A stretch of DNA of 26,460 bases from DASWIG01 sp965371445 (GTDB lineage Bacteria > Acidobacteriota > Thermoanaerobaculia > Multivoradales > J023). Location: assembly GCA_965371445.1 (NCBI GenBank), contig CBDUYN010000147.1:1-26460 (forward strand). Reading direction: 5' to 3'. The position numbers and the translations under genes were made by a program. The notes below the pieces were generated by a model that did not search any database, had not been told where the DNA came from, and was given only the letters and a program-made list of their open reading frames with translations. Of the stretch, positions 13,974-21,074 are shown one piece after another (the stretch's first letter is position 1; each line of letters begins with the position of its first letter).

Positions 13974-16678
13974 AGAGCCAGGAGATCCGCCAGAGCTTTG
14001 TCGACTACTTCGGCGAGCGCGATCATCGCCACGTCCCGAGCTCTCCGCTCGTTCCCCACGGGGATGCGACGCTCATGTTCACCAACGCCGGCATGGTGCA
14101 GTTCAAGGACTACTTCCTGGGACTGGAGAAGCCGCCGCAGCCGCGGGCGGTCACCTCCCAGAAATGCCTGCGCGTGTCCGGAAAGCACAACGACCTGGAA
14201 AACGTCGGCCCGAGCCCGCGCCATCACACCTTCTTCGAGATGCTCGGCAACTTCTCCTTTGGCGACTACTTCAAGGAAGACGCCATCCGCTTCGCCTGGG
14301 AGCTGGTGAGCGACGTCTGGGGGCTGAAGCCGGAGAACCTCTTCGCGACCGTCTTCGAGCGTGATGACGAGGCCGAGGAGCTGTGGAGAAAAATCTCGGG
14401 CCTGCCGGCCGATCGCATCCGCCGCTGCGGTGCGAAGGAGAACTTCTGGGCCATGGGCGATACCGGACCCTGTGGTCCGTGTAGCGAGATCTTCGTCGAC
14501 ATCCATCCCGAGCGCCCCGAGGTCGGCTGGGAGGAGGGGTGCGACAGCGGCCGCTACCTGGAGATCTGGAACCTGGTCTTCATGCAGCTCGACCGCGACG
14601 CCGCGGGCGAGACGGTGCCCCTCCCCAACCCGTCGATCGACACCGGGGCCGGCCTTGAACGGATCACGGCGGTCCTCCAGGGGGTCGCCTCGAACTACGA
14701 GACCGACCTCTTCGCGCCGATCATGCGCGCCGCGGCCGAGGTGGCCGGGACCGAGATCGGCCGGGCCGCGGGCGGCCGGGCCGCGGGCGGCCGGGCCGCG
14801 AACGGCAAGAGCGACGAGACCGACGTCTCGCTGCGGGTGATCGCCGACCACCTGCGGGCGGTGGCCTTCCTGCTCGCCGACGGCGTCATCCCGGGCCCCG
14901 ACGGACGCGGCTACGTCCTACGGCGCCTGCTGCGCCGGGCCGTGCGCCACGGCATGCGGATCGGCTTCGAGGAGCCGTTCCTCCACGGCCTGGTCCCGGT
15001 CCTGGACGAGGTCATGGGCGGGCATTACAAGGAGCTCGGCAAGACCCGCGACGCCACCCAGGCCACCGTCGAGGAGGAGGAGGTGAAGTATCTCGCCAAC
15101 CTCGCCGCCGGCGCGCGCCGGGTGCAGGAGGCGATCGACCGGACCCGCGCGGCGGGGAGCGACGTCCTCTCGGGCGAGGAGGTCTTCCGCCTGCAGGACA
15201 CCTACGGCCAGGAGCTGGAGACCGTGATAGAGATCGCCGAGGAGGAACGCCTCAGGGTCGACCTCGAGGGCTTCAAGCGTCTCGTGGAGGAGAACCGCAA
15301 GAAGTCGCGGGCCGTGACCGCGGACCTCCAGAAGCGCATGGCGAGCCTGCGCGAGGCGCTTCAGGCCGGGCAAGCCAGTGAGCAAGGGAGTGGCGAGACG
15401 CCCTTCGAGGGCTACGACAAGCACCGCCTGGAAGGCGTCAAGGTGTTGCGCTTGGCGGCAACCGCGGCCGACGGCAGCGCCTCGGCGGCCGACGCCCTCG
15501 AAGCCGGCCGAAACGGCGTCGCGGTTTTTGACCGCACCGTCTTCTACGCCGAGGCCGGCGGCCAGGTGGGCGACGAGGGCGTCGTCGAATGGCCGGGAGG
15601 CTCGGCCCGGGTGCTCGACACCCAGAAAGACGCCGGCGTCTATTACCACTTCCTGGAGGTCACGGAGGGACACCTCGAAGCCGGCTTCAAGGTCGACTTG
15701 CAGGTCGAGGAGGAGCGGCGCCGGGCGATCGAGCGTCATCACACGGCGACCCACCTGCTGCACGCGGCGCTCCACCGGGTGCTGGGCGAAGGCGCCCGGC
15801 AGGCCGGCTCGCTCGTGGCGCCGAATCGGCTGCGTTTCGACTTCACCTTCAACCGTCCGTTGGAGGAGCTGGAGCTGGGGCGCATCCAGTACCTCGTGAA
15901 CCGCTGGATCCAGCAGGGGACGGCGACCGACGTCACCTGGCGCAGCCGCGACGAGGCCATGGCCGCCGGGGCGATGGCGCTCTTCGGCGAGAAGTACGGC
16001 GAACGCGTCAGGACGGTCCGCATCCCCGGCGTCAGCCTGGAGCTCTGCGGTGGCTGCCACGTGCGCACGGTCGGCGAGATCGGCCTGCTGCTCGTCACCG
16101 GCGAGCGCGGCGTGGCCTCGGGCGTTCGCCGCATCGAGGCGGTGACCGGCGAGGCGGCGCTCGGACGCGTCCAGCAGAACCGGGAGACCTTGGCCGCCGT
16201 TGCCGCCGAGCTCGGTGTCGATCCCGAGCGCGCCGCGACCGAGGCCGGAACGCTCAAGGGACGCTTGAAAGAGCTCGCGCGCGAGGTCGCCCGGCTACGG
16301 CGCGAGCTCGTCGCCGGTAAGGCCGAGGGAAGCGGCGAGAGCGAGGTCCGAGGCGTCAAGGTGGTGGCGCGGGAGGTGCCGCGGGCACCGCGCAACGAGC
16401 TTCGAGACCTCGCCGACACGCTGCGCGACAAGCTCGGCTCCGGCGTCGTCGTCCTCGGCTCCGAGGACGACGGCAAGGTCGCACTGATCGTCGCGGTTTC
16501 CAAAGACCTGACGGACCGCGTCAACGCCGGACGGCTCGTCAAGAGCCTGGCGCCTATCGTCGGCGGCTCGGGCGGCGGGCGTCCAGACTTCGCGCAGGCC
16601 GGGGGCAAGGAGCCGGAGAACATGGCGAAGATGTTGGCGGCGGTGCCGGGGGTGCTGGAGGAAGAGCTCGGCGGTTGA
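13970..16678 (+). CDS. alaS: Alanyl-tRNA synthetase
   Basis: The 902-residue class II synthetase charges tRNA-Ala. The catalytic domain has motif 2 (HHTFFEMLGNFSFGDYF, ~84-100), ENFWAMGDTGPCGPCSEI, and motif 3 (GRGYVLRRLLRRAVRHG, ~312-328). The editing domain carries the metal-site HHTATH (590-595) and CGGCHV (Cys693, His697). The end is the DHHA1/C-Ala region with VGGSGGGRPDFAQAGG. Length is slightly above the usual ~875. Residues ~264-278 hold a GRAAG triplicate from a 15-bp tandem repeat not expected in the family. The start ATG overlaps the recX stop by 4 bp. The last 125 bp are overlapped antisense by the folC reading frame. Confidence 0.97.
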   Translation: MKSQEIRQSFVDYFGERDHRHVPSSPLVPHGDATLMFTNAGMVQFKDYFLGLEKPPQPRAVTSQKCLRVSGKHNDLENVGPSPRHHTFFEMLGNFSFGDYFKEDAIRFAWELVSDVWGLKPENLFATVFERDDEAEELWRKISGLPADRIRRCGAKENFWAMGDTGPCGPCSEIFVDIHPERPEVGWEEGCDSGRYLEIWNLVFMQLDRDAAGETVPLPNPSIDTGAGLERITAVLQGVASNYETDLFAPIMRAAAEVAGTEIGRAAGGRAAGGRAANGKSDETDVSLRVIADHLRAVAFLLADGVIPGPDGRGYVLRRLLRRAVRHGMRIGFEEPFLHGLVPVLDEVMGGHYKELGKTRDATQATVEEEEVKYLANLAAGARRVQEAIDRTRAAGSDVLSGEEVFRLQDTYGQELETVIEIAEEERLRVDLEGFKRLVEENRKKSRAVTADLQKRMASLREALQAGQASEQGSGETPFEGYDKHRLEGVKVLRLAATAADGSASAADALEAGRNGVAVFDRTVFYAEAGGQVGDEGVVEWPGGSARVLDTQKDAGVYYHFLEVTEGHLEAGFKVDLQVEEERRRAIERHHTATHLLHAALHRVLGEGARQAGSLVAPNRLRFDFTFNRPLEELELGRIQYLVNRWIQQGTATDVTWRSRDEAMAAGAMALFGEKYGERVRTVRIPGVSLELCGGCHVRTVGEIGLLLVTGERGVASGVRRIEAVTGEAALGRVQQNRETLAAVAAELGVDPERAATEAGTLKGRLKELAREVARLRRELVAGKAEGSGESEVRGVKVVAREVPRAPRNELRDLADTLRDKLGSGVVVLGSEDDGKVALIVAVSKDLTDRVNAGRLVKSLAPIVGGSGGGRPDFAQAGGKEPENMAKMLAAVPGVLEEELGG
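14759..14803 (+). repeat. 15-bp tandem repeat inside alaS
   Basis: Three units of GGCCGGGCCGCGGGC (14759-14773, 14774-14788, 14789-14803; the last ends GAAC) encode a GRAAG-like triplicate in AlaRS. The length is in frame. It sits between the catalytic and tRNA-recognition regions, in a surface loop by family comparison, so it is probably tolerated rather than functional. Confidence 0.9.
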
Positions 16679-18041
16679 TGCCATGCTCTGCAGGAACATC
16701 GGGTATCGGCGCACGGTCTTGCAGAATCGTCGCCGCCTCTGCCGCCAGAAAGAGCCCCCCCGCGACGAGAACCGTCCTCCCCTCGCGCCGCGCCGCGTCG
16801 CGTCCCGCCGCGAGCGCCCGCCCCAGGTCGTCCCCGATGTCGAGGCGAAGCTCCGGTGCGTGCTTGCGTACGACCTCCGCCACCGCCTCCGCGCTCCCGC
16901 CTCGCTGACGAGCACGCGTCGCGATCACCCGCCGGGCGAGGGGAAGAAGCGGCGTTACGATCGCGGCGACGTCCTTGTCGGCCGAGACGCCCACGACGAG
17001 CACCACCTTCTCTCCCGCCAGGAGCTTGCGGACCGACTCCGCGAGCGCCGCGAGCGCCGCCGGCGTGTGCCCGGCGTCGACGTAGACCGGCGGGTCCTCG
17101 CCCAGACGCTCCAGCCGGCACGGCCAGCGCACCGCGGCAAGCCCACGGCGGACCGCGCGTAGAAGCTCGGTCCGATCCATTCCCGGCCGGTGACGCTCAA
17201 GCCACCGCCCGGCGACGGCCACCGCGAGCGCGGCGTTGCGCGCCTGATGCTCGCCCAGGAGCGCCACCTCGACGCCGTCCCAGCGCTCGCCCCCGTAGGT
17301 GAGGTCGACGCGCATGCGTCCGTCCTCGTAGCTCGTCCGCTCGGCGGTGCAAACCTCAGACGCCGCCACCACCTCGACGCCGCGCGGCTCGCCGTCCTCG
17401 CGCAGGCGGCGGAGGATCGCTTGCGGCACCACGCCGACAAAGAGCGCCGAGCCCGGCTCGGCCAGCTGCGCCTTGTCGTCGGCGATCTCCCCGAGCGTCG
17501 TCCCGAGAAGGGCCGTGTGCTCCAGGTCGAGCGACACCAGGACGTTCCAGCGCCCCTGGAAGAGACGGACCGGGTCGTAGCGTCCGCCGAGGCCGACCTC
17601 GGCGACCACAGTCTCGGGACGGACGCGGTGAAAGTAGTCCAGGGCGAGCGCCGTCGTGGCCTCGAAAGCGCCGACCTGCTCGGCCGGGTGCTCGGCAGCG
17701 TGGCGCCGGAGCTCCTCGACGACGACGCTGGCGGACGCTTGAAGCGCCTCCGCCGAGATCGGTTGCCCGCCGCGGACGATTCGTTCGCGGAAGTCGAAGA
17801 GGTGAGGCGACGTGTAAAGGCCCGCGTCGACCCCGGCCGCGTCGAGGATCCGTTCCACCATGACGGCGACGGACCCCTTGCCGTTCGAGCCCGTGACGCG
17901 AATCGCGTCGAGTCCGGCGAGCCAGTCGCCGGCGACGGCGCCGCGGGCGAGACGCCCTACGCGGCCGAGGCCAATCGGCGTGCCAAAGCGGGGCAGGGCC
18001 CGCAGCGGCGCCAGGACCTCGTCCACCTCGACGCGCGCCAC
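16554..18041 (-). CDS. folC: Folylpolyglutamate synthase / dihydrofolate synthase
   Basis: The 495-residue Mur-ligase-like enzyme adds glutamate to folates (and dihydropteroate). Seen: TGSNGKGS P-loop (50-57, Lys55), LYTSPHLFDFRERI (omega-type loop, Ser78-Leu81), FEATTALALDYF, VAEVGLGGRYDP, LDLEHTALLGTTLGEIADDKAQL, and late GEHQARNAALAVA and DAGHTPAAL. Conserved sequence ends at about LFLAAEAATILQ; a further ~60-residue proline/arginine-rich tail follows, of which about 41 codons run antisense through the end of alaS. Start is GTG 18041 with a GAGGGAG Shine-Dalgarno, 18 bp after the hemN stop, so folC is the second gene of a hemN-folC unit. The tail looks like read-through into the neighbour rather than domain sequence. 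Confidence 0.93.
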   Translation of the reverse strand: MARVEVDEVLAPLRALPRFGTPIGLGRVGRLARGAVAGDWLAGLDAIRVTGSNGKGSVAVMVERILDAAGVDAGLYTSPHLFDFRERIVRGGQPISAEALQASASVVVEELRRHAAEHPAEQVGAFEATTALALDYFHRVRPETVVAEVGLGGRYDPVRLFQGRWNVLVSLDLEHTALLGTTLGEIADDKAQLAEPGSALFVGVVPQAILRRLREDGEPRGVEVVAASEVCTAERTSYEDGRMRVDLTYGGERWDGVEVALLGEHQARNAALAVAVAGRWLERHRPGMDRTELLRAVRRGLAAVRWPCRLERLGEDPPVYVDAGHTPAALAALAESVRKLLAGEKVVLVVGVSADKDVAAIVTPLLPLARRVIATRARQRGGSAEAVAEVVRKHAPELRLDIGDDLGRALAAGRDAARREGRTVLVAGGLFLAAEAATILQDRAPIPDVPAEHGINRRALPPAPPAPPPTSSPCSPAPCPRPARSLDARRPSRRR

Positions 18042-18059
18042 GCTCCCTCGTCCCGCCGG

Positions 18060-19457
18060 CTAGATGGTGCGCGAGAAGCTCATCGTCTCGCGGTGTTTGG
18101 GGAGGTAGGTGTCGAAGGCCATGGCGACGTTTCGCACCAGGAGGTGGCCAACGCTCGTCACCGTGATGCCTTTGTCGTCGAGCTCGACAAGACCGTCGTC
18201 GGCCAGCGGGGCGAGCGTCTCGAGCTCGGCCTCGAAATGGACCCTGAAGTCGACCCCGTGGCGCTTCGAGACTTCGGCGAAGTCCAGGTGCAGGTGGCAC
18301 ATGAGCTCCTGGATCACGTCGCGGCGCAGGTGGTCGTCCGCGGTCAGGACGTAGCCCTTGCAGGTGGCGAAGCGGCCCGCCGTGATCGCCTCCTCGTAAG
18401 CGGGCACGTCTTTCAGGTTCTGGGCGAAACCGCCGCCCAGAAGCCCGATGGCCGAGGCACCGAAGGCCACGAGGTCGGTTTCGCCCCAGGTCGAATAGCC
18501 CTGGAAGTTGCGGGTGAGCGTTCGGTCCAGGAGCGCCTGCGAGAGCGGGTCTTCGGGGCGGGCGAAGTGGTCCATGCCGATCATCACGTACCCGGCCGCG
18601 GTGAGCTTGCGGATCGCCGTCTCCAGGATGTTGAGCTTCTCGTCGGCCGAGGGTAGGGACTCGGGGTCGATCACCCGCTGGTGGCGGAGCATCTTCGGCA
18701 GGTAGGCGAAGTTGAAGATCGCGAAGCGCTCCGAGCCCATGTCGAGGGCCTCGTCGAGGGTGTCGGAAAACGAGGCGGCGCTCTGGTGCGGGAGGCCGTA
18801 GATCAGGTCGATGTTGACGCTTTCGATGCCGCGCTCATGGGCTCCGTCGACGACGGCCCGGGTCGCCGCCGCCGTCTGCAGGCGGTTGATCGCCTTCTGG
18901 ACCTGCGGCTGGAGGTCCTGGAGCCCGGCGGAGAGGCGGTTGACGCCGGCCTCGGCAAAGGCGTCGAGGTGCTCGGCGCTACAGGTGCGCGGGTCGATCT
19001 CGACGCCGATCTCGCAGCCCTCGTGAAGCCGGAAGGAGCCGCGCAGGTGGGCAAAGAGCTCGCCGAGCTCGGTGGGGGGAAAGAAGTTGGGCGTCCCGCC
19101 CCCCAGGTGGATCTGCACCACCTCGCGGCGCTCGGCACCGAGGAGCTTGGCCGTCGTCGCGATCTCCTGCTTCAGGAGGTCGAGGTACACCCGGCCACGC
19201 TCGGTGCTTTGCGAGATCGTCACGTTGCAACCGCAGTAGAAGCAGAGGGTCCGGCAGAAGGGCAGGTGCAGGTAGAGGGAGAGCTGCCGCTCGCCCTGGG
19301 CGCTTTTCTCCAGCAGGCCTCGATACTCCTCGGGGCCGAAGTCCCGGAAGTTGGGAACCGTGGGGTAGGAGGTGTAGCGGGGTCCCGGACCGTCGTACTT
19401 GTAGATCAGGTCACGGTCGAGGGAAACGGTGGGCCATGAGGCGGTGGCAGCGGACAT
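18060..19457 (-). CDS. hemN: Oxygen-independent coproporphyrinogen III oxidase
   Basis: The 465-residue radical-SAM enzyme decarboxylates coproporphyrinogen III to protoporphyrinogen IX in haem synthesis without O2. The cluster motif LYLHLPFCRTLCFYCGC has Cys68, Cys72 and Cys75 for the 4Fe-4S site plus Cys77, as in authentic HemN. The N-terminal YDGPGPRYTSYPT, LGGGTPNFFP, IGVEIDPRTC and GYSTWGETDLVAFG are also typical. Together with the long N-terminus these distinguish it from HemW. ATG 19457 is preceded by AGGAGAG. A 7-bp-stem hairpin GGCCTCG/CGAGGCC (19475-19492) lies just upstream. It heads a unit with folC. Confidence 0.95.
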   Translation of the reverse strand: MSAATASWPTVSLDRDLIYKYDGPGPRYTSYPTVPNFRDFGPEEYRGLLEKSAQGERQLSLYLHLPFCRTLCFYCGCNVTISQSTERGRVYLDLLKQEIATTAKLLGAERREVVQIHLGGGTPNFFPPTELGELFAHLRGSFRLHEGCEIGVEIDPRTCSAEHLDAFAEAGVNRLSAGLQDLQPQVQKAINRLQTAAATRAVVDGAHERGIESVNIDLIYGLPHQSAASFSDTLDEALDMGSERFAIFNFAYLPKMLRHQRVIDPESLPSADEKLNILETAIRKLTAAGYVMIGMDHFARPEDPLSQALLDRTLTRNFQGYSTWGETDLVAFGASAIGLLGGGFAQNLKDVPAYEEAITAGRFATCKGYVLTADDHLRRDVIQELMCHLHLDFAEVSKRHGVDFRVHFEAELETLAPLADDGLVELDDKGITVTSVGHLLVRNVAMAFDTYLPKHRETMSFSRTI

Positions 19458-19654
19458 CTGGGCTCTCCTGGGGTGGCCTCGGCGTCGAGGCCCTGACGTT
19501 GGACCTCTATCTTCTCCTACCGGAGAGCTCGCGGCAAACGCTCCCCGGCGCTGGTCGCGTCCGCACGGCGGGGTGGAGAAGCGGCTACCCCGTAGGGCGG
19601 GCGGGGTGGCGAGCGCTTGCTACACACTGGCGTAGCCGAAGACGCCGGTCGCCT

Positions 19655-20131
19655 CTACCTACGCTTGCGGGACGTCCCCTCCTGCCGGGGCTCTTCGCCG
19701 TTCCTCTTCTCGGAGACGACCTGACCGGCCAGGTAGACGACGAGCTGCCGGGTCACGGACTTCATGCTGTCGGTGAATGCCGCGGCGTGGCGAGAGGCCA
19801 TGGAGGCCTCTTCCAGGATCGTCCGCAGCTTCGGGTCGTCGATCTTCTCCAGACCATCGACCAGGAGCACGTTCTCTCCGTTGAGCTCGATCTCTCCGAG
19901 GCCGTCCACGGCACCGGTGCGATACTGCCACTCCAGTCCGTCCAGCTGCGCCAAGGTACAACTGAGCCCCCTGGCGAGTTTTTCCCGGTTCTTGTCCTGA
20001 GGATATCGCTGGCCGGTCTTGTAGAGTGAAACCTCCGTCTCGGTAAGACCAGCCCGCTTCGCCACCGCGACCTGGGTTTCATCGCCGAGGAGCTGCTCAA
20101 CAGCCCTCCCAAGAGCCTTTTTCTTCTTCAT
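19655..20131 (-). CDS. XRE-family HTH transcriptional regulator
   Basis: The 158-residue protein has a basic start (MKKKK) and a Cro/C1-type helix-turn-helix at ~16-62: VAVAKRAGLTETEVSLYKTG is the HTH, followed by EKLARGLSCTLAQL. The rest (~65-158) has a hydrophobic strand pattern and a lysine/arginine-rich tail, not a recognised ligand domain. It is a likely local repressor. No Shine-Dalgarno precedes the ATG; instead a promoter ends 6 nt before it (20138-20165), implying a leaderless mRNA. It lies 198 bp upstream of hemN on the same strand. Twin dyad repeats 185 bp beyond its start (20315-20347) are candidate operators. Target genes are unproven. Confidence 0.85.
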   Translation of the reverse strand: MKKKKALGRAVEQLLGDETQVAVAKRAGLTETEVSLYKTGQRYPQDKNREKLARGLSCTLAQLDGLEWQYRTGAVDGLGEIELNGENVLLVDGLEKIDDPKLRTILEEASMASRHAAAFTDSMKSVTRQLVVYLAGQVVSEKRNGEEPRQEGTSRKRR

Positions 20132-20137
20132 GGGAGA

Positions 20138-20165
20138 AGTATATCCACGACGCGGCCGGGGTCAA
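20138..20165 (-). promoter_or_regulatory. Promoter of the XRE gene, placed for a leaderless transcript
   Basis: On the minus strand TTGACC (20165-20160), a 16-bp spacer and TATACT (20143-20138) are followed by 6 nt and then the ATG. With the usual ~7-nt distance from the -10 to the start site, transcription would begin at or next to the A of the ATG. Confidence 0.65.
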
Positions 20166-20314
20166 TCCGCGCCAGGCGAAAAGGTGAAATACTTATTGGC
20201 CACGAGTTTTCTCCAGAAAGCGGAAATATTTACGAGGAACGGATTACTCAGGGCTGAATCTTTACGCGAAACCTTTACGGTTTTCTTTACGATGCAATAA
20301 ACATGAGAATGGTT

Positions 20315-20347
20315 TCTGTATGACAGAGATTCCTCTGTATAACAGAG
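20315..20347. promoter_or_regulatory. Twin dyad operator-like sites
   Basis: Two copies of a 13-bp dyad, TCTGT-ATG-ACAGA (20315-20327) and TCTGT-ATA-ACAGA (20334-20346), repeat with a 19-bp period (a little under two helical turns). Arms are perfect; only the central base of the spacer differs. The second also contains TATAAC, a possible -10. Such paired dyads are characteristic of repressor operators; the nearest regulator gene is the XRE protein at 20131. Confidence 0.6.
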
Positions 20348-20557
20348 ACTTCTCTTCCTTGGCCGAGGCCGCGACGCCCCGGGAAGGGAAGGCGGTGCGC
20401 GGCGCGTCATGGGCGACGGCGATCGGCCGTCACCGGAGCGGGCGAGCGGCGGCTGGCCAGCCGGCTCCTCGGGACAGGCCTGCGGAGGAGCCGGGGGGGG
20501 CTCCACCGGGCTCCGGGAGTCGGCATGGAGGCCGTGCGCCCCTAGAGGACGAGGCGG

Positions 20558-20566
20558 TGCTATGAT
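20558..20566 (+). promoter_or_regulatory. Extended -10 before the coxS-like gene
   Basis: TG-C-TATGAT lies 9 bp before the ATG at 20576. Transcription would start about 3-4 nt before the ATG, so this mRNA, too, may be nearly leaderless. No -35 is evident and no Shine-Dalgarno is present. Confidence 0.4.
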
Positions 20567-20575
20567 CGGCCCGAG

Positions 20576-21061
20576 ATGACCAAGACCCACGCGATCACCA
20601 TCCACGTCAACGGCCGGCGCTACGAGTTGAGCGTCGAGCCACGGCTCCTGCTGAGCGACTTCCTGCGCCACACGCTCGGCCTGACCGGCACCCACGTCGG
20701 CTGCGAGCACGGCGTCTGTGGCGCCTGCACCGTCCTCCTCGACGGCGGCGCCGTCCGCTCCTGCCTGCTCTTTGCGGTCCAGGCCGCCGGCCGCGACGTC
20801 CGAACCGTCGAGGATCTCGCCACCGGCCCCGAGGTCGAGGACCTCCACCCCTTACAGCAGGCCTTCCGCGAGGCCCACGCCCTGCAGTGCGGCTTCTGCA
20901 CGCCGGGGATCCTGATGAGCCTCCTCCCCTTCCTCGAGGAGAACCGCGATCCCAGCGAGCAGGAGATCCGCGAGGCCCTCTCGGGGAACCTCTGCCGCTG
21001 CACCGGCTATCAGAACATCGTCAAGGCGGTCCGCCGGGCCGCCGAGGCCGCCCGGAGCTGA
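20576..21061 (+). CDS. Molybdenum hydroxylase small [2Fe-2S] subunit (CoxS/XdhC type)
   Basis: The 161-residue protein is the complete electron-transfer subunit of the xanthine oxidase family. The plant-ferredoxin-type cluster is held by Cys43, Cys48, Cys51 and Cys63 (CEHGVCGACTV then SC). The second cluster uses Cys105, Cys108, Cys140 and Cys142 (QCGFCTPGIL, NLCRCTGYQNI). The substrate could be an aldehyde, a purine or another N-heterocycle; the small subunit cannot tell. It stops at 21061, and the large-subunit gene begins 13 bp later. A possible extended -10 sits 9 bp upstream of the ATG, which lacks a Shine-Dalgarno. Confidence 0.94.
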   Translation: MTKTHAITIHVNGRRYELSVEPRLLLSDFLRHTLGLTGTHVGCEHGVCGACTVLLDGGAVRSCLLFAVQAAGRDVRTVEDLATGPEVEDLHPLQQAFREAHALQCGFCTPGILMSLLPFLEENRDPSEQEIREALSGNLCRCTGYQNIVKAVRRAAEAARS

Positions 21062-21074
21062 GGAGGATCCGAAC

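Larger units (their letters stand above)
20162..20575. other. AT-rich non-coding region between XRE gene and coxS-like gene
   Basis: This stretch between the divergent genes contains no credible gene. Its left ~200 bp are clearly AT-richer than the neighbours, and the right half returns to high GC. TTTACG occurs four times in the left part (20229, 20261, 20274, 20286), three as CTTTACG spaced 13 and 12 bp. Two dyads follow at 20315-20347. Small open frames present (for example 20320-20565 +) have no Shine-Dalgarno or recognisable protein. It looks like a control region. Confidence 0.6.

Noticed and set aside
17190..18656. 488-residue plus-strand frame opposite folC and hemN
   Set aside because: Both strands cannot encode these; folC and hemN show full motifs, this frame shows none.
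20229..20291. TTTACG repeats as plasmid replication iterons
   Set aside because: Too few, irregularly spaced, and no replication initiator gene nearby; chromosomal housekeeping context.
20320..20565. 81-residue plus-strand frame between the XRE and coxS-like genes
   Set aside because: No ribosome binding site, begins within the operator-like dyads, and has random GC-rich composition in its second half.
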